This document shows, in pieces, positions 7,830 through 14,722 of a stretch of DNA of 64,000 nucleotides. Both the position numbers and the translations under genes were made by a program. This DNA is from Streptomyces sp. NBC_00370 (GTDB taxonomy: Bacteria > Actinomycetota > Actinomycetes > Streptomycetales > Streptomycetaceae). Position 1 is the stretch's first letter, and each line of letters opens with the position of its first letter. The stretch lies in assembly GCF_036084755.1 (NCBI RefSeq), contig NZ_CP107968.1, forward strand, positions 4,583,501 through 4,647,500. Reading direction: 5' to 3'. The notes under the pieces were generated by a model. It saw only the letters and a list, made by a program, of their open reading frames with translations, was not told the origin of the DNA and made no database searches.

Positions 7830-9356
7830 GTGCCTCGTGGTGATGGACGACTCAACCACGACCTGCTCCCCGGTGAGAAGGGCCCCCAAGACGCCTGCGG
7901 CGTCTTCGGAGTCTGGGCCCCGGGTGAAGAGGTCGCCAAGCTCACCTACTTCGGACTGTATGCCCTGCAGCACCGTGGACAGGAGTCCGCGGGCATCGCA
8001 GTGAGCAACGGGTCCCAGATCCTGGTTTTCAAGGACATGGGCCTCGTCTCACAGGTCTTCGACGAAACGTCCCTCGGCTCTCTCCAGGGCCATATCGCGG
8101 TGGGCCATGCCCGCTACTCCACCACCGGAGCCTCGGTGTGGGAGAACGCGCAGCCGACCTTCCGGGCCACGGCCCACGGCTCCATCGCGCTCGGTCACAA
8201 CGGAAACCTGGTCAACACCGCCGAGCTCGCCGAGCTCGTCGCCGAACTCCCCAGGGAGAACGGCCGTGCGACGCGGGTCGCGGCCACCAACGACACCGAC
8301 CTGGTCACGGCTTTGCTGGCCTGCCAGACGGACGAGGACGGCAAGTTCCTCACCGTCGAAGAGGCGGCGCCCAAGGTGCTGCCCCAGGTCAAGGGTGCCT
8401 TCTCGCTCGTCTACATGGACGAGCACACCCTGTACGCGGCCCGTGACCCGCAGGGCATCCGCCCGCTGGTCCTCGGCCGTCTCGAGCGCGGCTGGGTCGT
8501 CGCCTCCGAGAGCGCCGCTCTCGACATCTGCGGCGCCTCCTACGTGCGCGAGATCGAGCCCGGCGAGTTCATCGCCATCGACGAGAACGGTCTGCGCTCG
8601 TCGCGATTCGCGGAAGCGAAGCCCAAGGGCTGCGTTTTCGAGTACGTCTATCTGGCGCGTCCCGATACGGACATCGCCGGCCGGAACGTCTATCTGTCCC
8701 GGGTGGAAATGGGCCGGAAACTGGCGCGGGAGGCCCCGGTCGAGGCGGATCTGGTCATAGCGACACCGGAATCCGGCACTCCGGCGGCCATCGGCTATGC
8801 CGAGGCCAGCGGGATCCCGTACGGCTCGGGCCTGGTGAAGAACGCGTACGTGGGCCGGACCTTCATCCAGCCCTCACAGACCATCCGCCAGCTGGGCATC
8901 CGGCTGAAGCTCAACCCGCTCAAGGAAGTCATCCGCGGCAAGCGCCTCGTGGTCGTCGACGACTCGATCGTCCGCGGCAACACCCAGCGCGCGCTGGTGA
9001 AGATGCTCCGCGAGGCGGGCGCGGCCGAGATCCACATCAGGATCTCCTCGCCCCCGGTGAAGTGGCCGTGCTTCTTCGGCATCGACTTCGCCACCCGCGC
9101 CGAGCTGATCGCCAACGGGATGTCCATCGAGGAGATCGGCACCTCGCTCGGCGCCGACTCGCTCTCGTACATCTCCATCGACGGGATGATCGAGGCGACC
9201 ACGATCGACAAGCCCAATCTCTGCCGGGCCTGCTTCGACGGCGAGTACCCGATGGATCTCCCCGACCCGGAACTGCTCGGCAAGCAGCTCCTGGAGACCG
9301 AGCTGGCCGCAGGGCCGGCCGACACGGCGGCGAGCGACGCCCTGCGCCGCCCGTAG
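7830..9356 (+). CDS. purF: Amidophosphoribosyltransferase PurF
   Basis: PurF catalyses the first committed step of purine synthesis, making phosphoribosylamine from PRPP and glutamine. The 508-residue protein has an N-terminal Ntn glutaminase domain whose catalytic Cys23 lies in DACGVFGVW after a 22-residue leader, likely removed by self-processing. The C-terminal part is a type I PRTase with the PRPP loop VVVDDSIVRGNT. Cysteines in KGCVFEYVY, KWPCFFG and NLCRACFDGEYP match the four ligands of the [4Fe-4S] cluster in Bacillus-type PurF. It starts with GTG and purM follows 89 bases downstream. Confidence 0.97.
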   Translation: MPRGDGRLNHDLLPGEKGPQDACGVFGVWAPGEEVAKLTYFGLYALQHRGQESAGIAVSNGSQILVFKDMGLVSQVFDETSLGSLQGHIAVGHARYSTTGASVWENAQPTFRATAHGSIALGHNGNLVNTAELAELVAELPRENGRATRVAATNDTDLVTALLACQTDEDGKFLTVEEAAPKVLPQVKGAFSLVYMDEHTLYAARDPQGIRPLVLGRLERGWVVASESAALDICGASYVREIEPGEFIAIDENGLRSSRFAEAKPKGCVFEYVYLARPDTDIAGRNVYLSRVEMGRKLAREAPVEADLVIATPESGTPAAIGYAEASGIPYGSGLVKNAYVGRTFIQPSQTIRQLGIRLKLNPLKEVIRGKRLVVVDDSIVRGNTQRALVKMLREAGAAEIHIRISSPPVKWPCFFGIDFATRAELIANGMSIEEIGTSLGADSLSYISIDGMIEATTIDKPNLCRACFDGEYPMDLPDPELLGKQLLETELAAGPADTAASDALRRP

Positions 9357-9445
9357 CGGTACCCCGCGGGGCTGGGCGGAGCCCGGTCCCGCGTCCTCTC
9401 CCGCCCTGTACGACGCTCCGTACGACGACACGAAGGTTTCCAGCC

Positions 9446-10525
9446 ATGCCTGCCACGCCCGATACGACAACTGGTGCCAGCTATGCCGCCGCTGGCGTCG
9501 ACATCGAGGCCGGTGACCGCGCCGTCGAGCTCATGAAGGAGTGGGTCAGGAAGACCCGGCGCCCCGAGGTGCTCGGTGGCATCGGCGGCTTCGCCGGTCT
9601 CTTCGACGCCTCGGCGCTCAAGCGCTACGAGCGGCCGCTGCTGGCCTCGGCGACCGACGGTGTCGGTACGAAGGTCGACCTCGCCCGCCGGATGGGCGTG
9701 TACGACACGATCGGCCACGACCTCGTCGGGATGGTCGTCGACGACCTGGTGGTCTGCGGCGCCGAGCCGCTCTTCATGACCGACTACATCTGCGTCGGCA
9801 AGGTTCATCCCGAGCGTGTCGCCGCCATCGTCAAGGGCATCGCCGAAGGCTGTGTGCTGGCGGGCTGCGCGCTGGTCGGCGGCGAGACCGCCGAACACCC
9901 GGGGCTGCTCGGCGAGGACGACTTCGACGTCGCGGGCGCGGGTACGGGCGTGGTCGAGGCGGACCGGCTGCTCGGCGCGGATCGTATCCGCACGGGTGAC
10001 GCGGTGATCGCCATGGCGTCCTCCGGTCTTCACTCGAACGGGTACTCGCTGGTGCGGCATGTGGTCTTCGACCGGGCCGGCTGGGCGCTGGAGCGCGAGG
10101 TCGAGGAGTTCGGCAGGACCCTCGGCGAGGAGCTGCTGGAGCCCACCAAGATCTACTCGCTGGACTGTCTGGCGCTGACCAGGACCACCGAGGTGCACGC
10201 TTTCAGCCATGTCACGGGCGGTGGACTCGCGGCGAACCTGGCCCGGGTGGTGCCGGACGGGCTGCACGCGACCGTCGACCGGTCGACCTGGCAGCCGGGT
10301 CCGATCTTCGATGTCGTCGGTGCGGCGGGCCAGGTCGAGCGCCTGGAGCTGGAGAAGACGCTGAACATGGGCGTCGGCATGATCGCCGTCGTGCCGGCCG
10401 ACTCGGCGGACGCGGCGCTGGACACCCTCGCCGACCGCGGGGTCGACGCCTGGGTCGCGGGAGAGATCACCGAGCGCGGTGGACATGCCACCGGAGCCGC
10501 CCTGACAGGCGACTACCGCAGCTGA
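9446..10525 (+). CDS. purM: Phosphoribosylformylglycinamidine cyclo-ligase (AIR synthetase)
   Basis: This 359-residue enzyme converts FGAM to AIR with ATP, the step after PurSQL. Family signatures are visible: GGFAGLFD, SATDGVGTKVDLARRMG, HDLVGMVVDDLVVCGAEPLF, GGETAEHPG and HVTGGGLAANLARVVPD. I chose the ATG at 9446 (MPATPDTTTGASYAAAGVDI) because the family begins there; the open frame upstream is a shadow of purF. It probably shares the purF promoter, and a hairpin at 10581 separates it from the convergent DUF3073 gene. Confidence 0.97.
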   Translation: MPATPDTTTGASYAAAGVDIEAGDRAVELMKEWVRKTRRPEVLGGIGGFAGLFDASALKRYERPLLASATDGVGTKVDLARRMGVYDTIGHDLVGMVVDDLVVCGAEPLFMTDYICVGKVHPERVAAIVKGIAEGCVLAGCALVGGETAEHPGLLGEDDFDVAGAGTGVVEADRLLGADRIRTGDAVIAMASSGLHSNGYSLVRHVVFDRAGWALEREVEEFGRTLGEELLEPTKIYSLDCLALTRTTEVHAFSHVTGGGLAANLARVVPDGLHATVDRSTWQPGPIFDVVGAAGQVERLELEKTLNMGVGMIAVVPADSADAALDTLADRGVDAWVAGEITERGGHATGAALTGDYRS

Positions 10526-10580
10526 TCAGCGAGTGCTGTCCTCCGGGACGGCGCCCGTCATGCCGCGGGGCAGCACAGAA

Positions 10581-10610
10581 CCCGGTCCAGGACTACGGCC
10601 CCGGACCGGG
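10581..10610. terminator. Hairpin terminator between purM and DUF3073 gene
   Basis: CCCGGTCC at 10581-10588 pairs with GGACCGGG at 10603-10610 around a 14-base loop. It lies between convergent genes and can serve both. Confidence 0.55.
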
Positions 10611-10643
10611 CCACTGTGAGGAACTGCTGGAGGTATCCAGACG

Positions 10644-10895
10644 TCAAGCGCCGCGGCGCTGAGCCGAGGGTCCGGACTCGTCGTCCTCGTCCTCGTCGTC
10701 GTTGTAACGATCCGCGTACTGTGCGTACGGGTCATCTTCCTCTTCGTCATCCTCGAACGGCTCCGCGTTCGGCGGTTGACTTGTCGGAGATGCGCCCAGC
10801 TCGCTGGCCAGACGCGACAGATCCGTCCCGCCGCTGTTGTACTTCAGCTGGCGGGCGACCTTCGTCTGCTTGGCCTTGGCCCGGCCGCGCCCCAT
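10644..10895 (-). CDS. DUF3073 family small acidic protein
   Basis: The 83-residue product begins MGRGRAKAKQTKVARQLKY, a basic head characteristic of DUF3073. It ends in a very acidic tail (EPFEDDEEEDDPY and NDDEDEDDES) with YAQYADRY between. The family is restricted to actinobacteria and has no known function; the charge asymmetry suggests a nucleic-acid or ribosome-associated role, which is inference. The ATG at 10895 was preferred over an upstream in-frame start because the family begins with MGRGRAKAK. The gene is monocistronic and convergent with purM. Confidence 0.9.
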   Translation of the reverse strand: MGRGRAKAKQTKVARQLKYNSGGTDLSRLASELGASPTSQPPNAEPFEDDEEEDDPYAQYADRYNDDEDEDDESGPSAQRRGA

Positions 10896-11151
10896 GGCTC
10901 GACCCCCTCGGTGACGGGGCTCGACGGCCCCAGAGTCTTGACACGCGTTCATGTTTCAGAACGAGCTCTCCTCGGAGAGACCCGTCCGTAGGGCTTCAAC
11001 GGTACCTGCTTCCGCGGCCATACGGTACGCCGCCCGCATGACGCGCCTCGGCGCTCGACCGGCGAGACGCCCCGTCCTCGCTGGTCAGCTGCGATTTTAA
11101 CCTCTTCTTGAGGGCGACCCGCCCGGCCGGGGTGAGTCACGTCTCCCCGGG

Positions 11152-12234
11152 TCAGCCCGCGCGCCCCGCAGCCATCCGCTGCTCGGCGATCCGGTCGGCG
11201 GCGGCAGCCGGCGGAATGCCATCGCTATTCGCACGTGCGAAGATCGAAAGAGTGGTGTCGAAGATCTTCGCCGCCTTCGCGCGGCACCGCTCGAAGTCGA
11301 AGCCGTGCAGCTCGTCGGCGACCTGGATCACCCCGCCCGCGTTCACCACGTAGTCCGGCGCGTAGAGGATCCCGCGGTCGGCGAGGTCCTTCTCGACACC
11401 GGGGTGGGCGAGCTGGTTGTTGGCGGCTCCGCACACCACCTTCGCGGTCAGCACGGGCACGGACACGTCGTTCAGCGCGCCGCCGAGCGCGCACGGCGCG
11501 TACACGTCGAGACCCTCGGTACGAATCAGCGCCTCGTTGTCGACGACGACCCTGACCTCCGGATGCCGATCGGTGATCCGGGCGACCGACTCGGCCCGTA
11601 CGTCCGTGACGACGACCTGCGCGCCGTCCTCCAGCAGGTGCTCCACCAGGTGATGACCGACCTTGCCGACGCCGGCGACGCCGACCGTACGGCCGCGCAG
11701 CGAGGGATCGCCCCACTGCCGCTCCGCGCTGGCCCGCATGCCCTGGAAGACCCCGAAGGCGGTCAGTACGGACGAGTCGCCCGCGCCGCCGTTCTCGGGG
11801 GAGCGTCCGGTCGTCCACGCGCACTCGCGCGCCACGACGTCCATGTCGGCGACGTACGTGCCCACGTCGCAGGCCGTCACGTACCGGCCGCCGAGCGACG
11901 CCACGCACCGGCCGTACGCCAGCAGCAGTTCCTCGCTCTTGACCAGGTCGGGATCGCCGATGATCACGGCCTTGCCGCCGCCGTGGTCGAGCCCGGCCAG
12001 CGCGTTCTTGTACGACATGCCACGGGAGAGGTTCAGCGCGTCGGCGACGGCGGCTTCCTCGGACGCGTACGGGTAGAAGCGGGTGCCGCCGAGGGCCGGG
12101 CCCAGGGCGGTGGAGTGGATGGCGATCACGGCCTTGAGGCCGCTCGCGCGGTCCTGGCAGAGCACGACCTGCTCATGGCCCCCCTGGTCCGATCGGAACA
12201 GGGTGTGCAGGACGCCGTCGGTCACATCGGTCAC
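11152..12234 (-). CDS. vdh: Valine dehydrogenase (Leu/Phe/Val dehydrogenase family)
   Basis: The 360-residue NAD-dependent enzyme deaminates valine and other branched-chain amino acids, supplying precursors for fatty acids and polyketides. It begins VTDVTDGVLHTLFRSDQGGH, as Streptomyces Vdh does, which decided the GTG at 12234. Visible elements are the substrate-site segment GPALGGTRFYPY, the catalytic Lys region DHGGGKAVI, and the NAD-binding fold VGVAGVGKVGHHLVEHL near residue 175. A perfect 11-bp palindrome (GTAAGTCTTAC at 12310) lies in the divergent intergenic region and could be an operator. Confidence 0.95.
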   Translation of the reverse strand: MTDVTDGVLHTLFRSDQGGHEQVVLCQDRASGLKAVIAIHSTALGPALGGTRFYPYASEEAAVADALNLSRGMSYKNALAGLDHGGGKAVIIGDPDLVKSEELLLAYGRCVASLGGRYVTACDVGTYVADMDVVARECAWTTGRSPENGGAGDSSVLTAFGVFQGMRASAERQWGDPSLRGRTVGVAGVGKVGHHLVEHLLEDGAQVVVTDVRAESVARITDRHPEVRVVVDNEALIRTEGLDVYAPCALGGALNDVSVPVLTAKVVCGAANNQLAHPGVEKDLADRGILYAPDYVVNAGGVIQVADELHGFDFERCRAKAAKIFDTTLSIFARANSDGIPPAAAADRIAEQRMAAGRAG

Positions 12235-12309
12235 GGTGGTGACTCCCAAGTACGAAGCGGCGGGGATCGGCCCCTCCGTGGGTGTGGGAGGGACCAGTTG
12301 GGGTTGAGA

Positions 12310-12320
12310 GTAAGTCTTAC
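12310..12320. promoter_or_regulatory. Short palindrome between vdh and the divergent hypothetical gene
   Basis: GTAAGTCTTAC is a perfect 5-1-5 palindrome 76 bases upstream of the vdh start. It may bind a regulator of vdh; no family assignment is possible. Confidence 0.3.
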
Positions 12321-12389
12321 CCCGGCGTAGATCAGCCGCAGTGCGGAGGATCACCCTCTCGTGCGCCCTGGGCGTGGGACGATTCCGGC

Positions 12390-13271
12390 ATGCCAGCGGT
12401 GTCTTCGGTTCTCGTCCCTTACACGTCCTACCTGCGGGTGTACGAGCCGCTGGCCGCCTTTCCCGAACCGGAGAGGAGTCACTGGGCCGAGTACGCCCGG
12501 CGCGGCCGTACGCCCACCGTCCAGGACGAACTGCGCCGCGCCCTGGCGGACTTGCTGCCCACCCCGCCGGTGCCCGTGCCGGTGCACGAGAGCGCGGACG
12601 CGTTCGTGACCGAGGTGGACGGGGTGGTCTGCGTCTGCCCGTGGCGGACCCGGCTGCGCGGCTGGCTCGCCCTGGAGGAGCTGGCCGACGTCCTGCCGCT
12701 GCCGCTGCTGGACGCGGTGCTGCCCGCCGTGGTGCGGGTCCAGGCGAGCGCGGACTACGAGCGCTGGCGCGAGCGGAACCCGGACGCGCGGCCGTGGATC
12801 AGGACGGGTGTCTGGCAGGTGCCGGTCCGCTGGTTCACGCTCTTCTCTGACGACGAGCGGACGTACGAGCCGGGTGAGCCGGCGAAGCCCGGGGAGCCGG
12901 GGGAGTCCGGCGCCGCCGGCCCGGGTGCGCCCGTCCTGCGCTACCGGACGCCGATGGTCCAGGCGCGGCGGCGGCTGGCGCGCGGCCTCAAGGCGCTGCG
13001 GGACAGCATCGACGACGGTCCGATGATCGAGGGTCTCGTCGACGTGGGGCGGTGGCTGGAGGAGTTCCACCCGCGGTCGCTGGTCGAGCTGGACTACGGC
13101 GGGCTCGTGCACGTGCTGTCCGAGGAGCAGCTGGCGGAGGACCGCTCAGCGGCCGATGTGGCGGCCGGGATCGCCGCGCTGCGATCAGGGGACGGCGAGC
13201 GGGCAGGAGAGGCCTACGGGCGGCTCACAGAGCGCTGGCGGGCCGTCCGTGACCGCCAGTTCGCCAACTGA
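12390..13271 (+). CDS. Conserved hypothetical protein, probably Streptomyces-specific
   Basis: The 293-residue cytoplasmic protein starts MPAVSSVLVPYTSYLRVYEPL. I do not recognise a domain. It is rich in Arg, Glu and Leu, has conserved-looking segments (VCVCPWRTRLRGWLALEEL, RTGVWQVPVRWFTLF, MVQARRRLARGLKAL) and a Gly/Pro-rich linker around residues 155-180. No membrane segment or signal peptide is visible. It is divergent from vdh and lies upstream of bldC; from memory the corresponding S. coelicolor gene also neighbours bldC. The ATG at 12390 was chosen because the upstream extension overlaps the vdh promoter region and looks non-coding. Confidence 0.75.
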   Translation: MPAVSSVLVPYTSYLRVYEPLAAFPEPERSHWAEYARRGRTPTVQDELRRALADLLPTPPVPVPVHESADAFVTEVDGVVCVCPWRTRLRGWLALEELADVLPLPLLDAVLPAVVRVQASADYERWRERNPDARPWIRTGVWQVPVRWFTLFSDDERTYEPGEPAKPGEPGESGAAGPGAPVLRYRTPMVQARRRLARGLKALRDSIDDGPMIEGLVDVGRWLEEFHPRSLVELDYGGLVHVLSEEQLAEDRSAADVAAGIAALRSGDGERAGEAYGRLTERWRAVRDRQFAN

Positions 13272-13763
13272 GGGCAACGGAGACCGACGGCCCGTCAGAG
13301 GTCCTACGTCTGAAGGTCCCGATCCGGGCTTTTTTCTTAACAGGGCCTTAAGCGTGACGGACCGCACTAACAAGGGCCTTGCGCCCATCGCCCACCCTCG
13401 TGTCAAAATAGGACAAGGAGTCCGGGGAGGGTTCCTTCCGTGCCGGTACGGGCGGAATGCTCGGTATCGCACTCTATGCGGGGGTTCTGCTGACTCCTGA
13501 TCGCTCTGTGACTGATCGTTACTGTGCCGTGACTGTCCGCTATGGCATGGTCCATCGGCTTCCGCCGTTGATGAACACCTCAGAGGGCAATTCCATCGGT
13601 TTGGCCGACGTGGCTGGACGGATGGTGTAGTTGTAGTGCCGAGGACAAGCCGTTCGTCCTATAACCGACTCGGCCCGCGTCCGCCATTTCGGGCAACGTG
13701 GGTCAAGGTGCAGAATTTAGAGGAAAGAACCGAGATGGTTCGGTTCTCCCGAGGAGGCCGCTC
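13272..13763 (+). promoter_or_regulatory. Long intergenic region ahead of bldC with a leader hairpin
   Basis: This 492-bp gap probably holds the bldC promoter region. Just before the ribosome site, AGAACCGA (13726-13733) pairs with TCGGTTCT (13740-13747), an 8-bp hairpin ending three bases before GAGGAGG (13751). It could be a regulator site or control translation. Repeated GTGAC/GTTAC pentamers at about 13507-13535 resemble BldD half-sites, and BldD is known to control bldC in S. coelicolor, but I cannot score them. A 57-codon open frame at 13457-13630 has weak codon bias and was not called. Confidence 0.45.
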
Positions 13764-13970
13764 ATGACCGCTCGCACCCCTGATGCCGAGCCGCTGCTGA
13801 CCCCGGCTGAGGTTGCCACGATGTTCCGTGTGGATCCGAAGACGGTCACACGCTGGGCAAAGGCAGGCAAGCTCACGTCCATCCGCACGCTCGGTGGGCA
13901 TCGCCGGTATCGCGAGGCAGAGGTTCGCGCACTGCTTGCGGGTATTCCGCAGCAGCGTAGCGAAGCTTGA
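13764..13970 (+). CDS. bldC: Developmental regulator BldC (MerR-like DNA-binding protein)
   Basis: The 68-residue product matches Streptomyces BldC: TPAEVATMFRVDPKTVTRWA, then GKLTSIRTLGGHRRYREAEV. BldC is a stand-alone MerR-type winged helix without a dimerisation coil. It binds DNA cooperatively as asymmetric head-to-tail oligomers and holds back sporulation genes, allowing vegetative growth. The ATG at 13764 follows a strong GAGGAGG ribosome site. It is monocistronic, and a hairpin with a T-run lies about 190 bases downstream. Confidence 0.98.
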   Translation: MTARTPDAEPLLTPAEVATMFRVDPKTVTRWAKAGKLTSIRTLGGHRRYREAEVRALLAGIPQQRSEA

Positions 13971-14160
13971 TCAACAGATTAGGGATCAACACGCACAACC
14001 TGTTCCACACGCACCACTTGTTCCACCAGTACCGCCAGCACCATAAGCACGCAGGGACAACAGCCGGGTTCCCCCAACACGGTCGTCCCGACTGACAGCT
14101 CCATACGACGGGCGCCTGCCCCAACAGGCTCCGTACCCAAGCAACATGGGTAAGTCGTCG

Positions 14161-14198
14161 ATCGCGCTGGACTCCGCCGGGTCCAGCGCGATCTTTTT
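14161..14198 (+). terminator. Intrinsic terminator with T-run downstream of bldC
   Basis: ATCGCGCTGGAC (14161-14172) pairs perfectly with GTCCAGCGCGAT (14181-14192) around an 8-base loop and is followed by CTTTTTTG. A canonical rho-independent terminator with a T-run is uncommon in Streptomyces. It would end the bldC transcript or an RNA encoded between bldC and this point. Confidence 0.7.
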
Positions 14199-14433
14199 TG
14201 TGCGCCTGTGGGGACCCTTGGTGGGTGAGTACAATTGCACATATTAAATTGCCGGATTGTAGGAAGGGTGTAAGAACGCCCATTCCAGAAAAACCTGAGG
14301 TGACTACCGTCACACTGCACGCCTCTTGCCAACGTCGGGCAGAGGGTGGTTGGCGGATGGCCGGGCCGTCGTCGCAGCCGCCCGTACTGGCTACAGATGC
14401 TTGATTACTCGGGTCGGCCCGGGGCGGTCAATA

Positions 14434-14475
14434 CGCAGAAGAGCCCGCATCCGATCGGATGCGGGCCCTTCTGCG
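14434..14475. terminator. Large hairpin, second terminator behind tRNA-Asp
   Basis: Twenty-base arms (CGCAGAAGAGCCCGCATCCG and CGGATGCGGGCCCTTCTGCG) with one mismatch and a 2-base spacer. It lies downstream of the tRNA-Asp gene on the minus strand, after the hairpin at 14505. Confidence 0.65.
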
Positions 14476-14504
14476 CGGTCTGCGGGGTGGCGACTCCGAG
14501 TATG

Positions 14505-14540
14505 CGAAGAGCCCGCGTTCGTGAGAACGCGGGCTCTTCG
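14505..14540. terminator. Hairpin terminator of tRNA-Asp (first copy)
   Basis: CGAAGAGCCCGCGTTC pairs perfectly with GAACGCGGGCTCTTCG around GTGA. It begins seven bases past the 3' end of the minus-strand tRNA-Asp, as expected for its terminator. Confidence 0.75.
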
Positions 14541-14546
14541 GTGATG

Positions 14547-14621
14547 CGGTCCTGACGGGATTTGAACCCGCGGCCTCCACCTTGACAGGGTGGCGAGCAC
14601 TCCAAGCTGCTCCACAGGACC
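14547..14621 (-). tRNA. tRNA-Asp(GTC), first copy
   Basis: Read on the minus strand, this 75-nt cloverleaf has acceptor stem GGTCCTG/CAGGACC, anticodon stem CCACC/GGTGG enclosing CTGTCAA (anticodon GTC), and T-arm GCGGGTTCAAATCCCGT. The CCA end is not encoded. It lies about 100 bases downstream of the hrpA stop on the same strand and is identical to the copy at 18871. Confidence 0.95.
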
Positions 14622-14722
14622 TTGTTCCGCTGCCCCTTGGCGGCGGCTGCGAAGACAGACTCTACAGCAGCTCAGAGGGTCCGGTCGAACTCACTCCGGG
14701 CGATGGCGGCGTTACGCGCGAC

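Larger units (their letters stand above)
13971..14546. other. Gene-free region downstream of bldC
   Basis: This 576-bp gap has no convincing gene. It contains an 18-bp tandem duplication at 13990-14025 (CACGCACAACCTGTTCCA, second copy 16/18 identical), the T-tailed hairpin at 14161-14198, and an unusually A/T-rich stretch near 14225-14265 (AATTGCACATATTAAATTGC). Two large hairpins behind tRNA-Asp follow at 14434-14540. Open frames on both strands here have poor codon bias. Confidence 0.5.

Noticed and set aside
13457..13630. 57-codon frame (MLGIALYAGVLLTPDRSV...) upstream of bldC
   Set aside because: Third-position GC is low for this genome, the ribosome site is weak, and the region is more simply the bldC promoter/leader.
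13979..14332. Minus-strand frames with VLAVLVEQVVRVEQVVR-like repeats
   Set aside because: The apparent protein repeat comes from the 18-bp tandem DNA duplication; no start signal or codon bias supports it.
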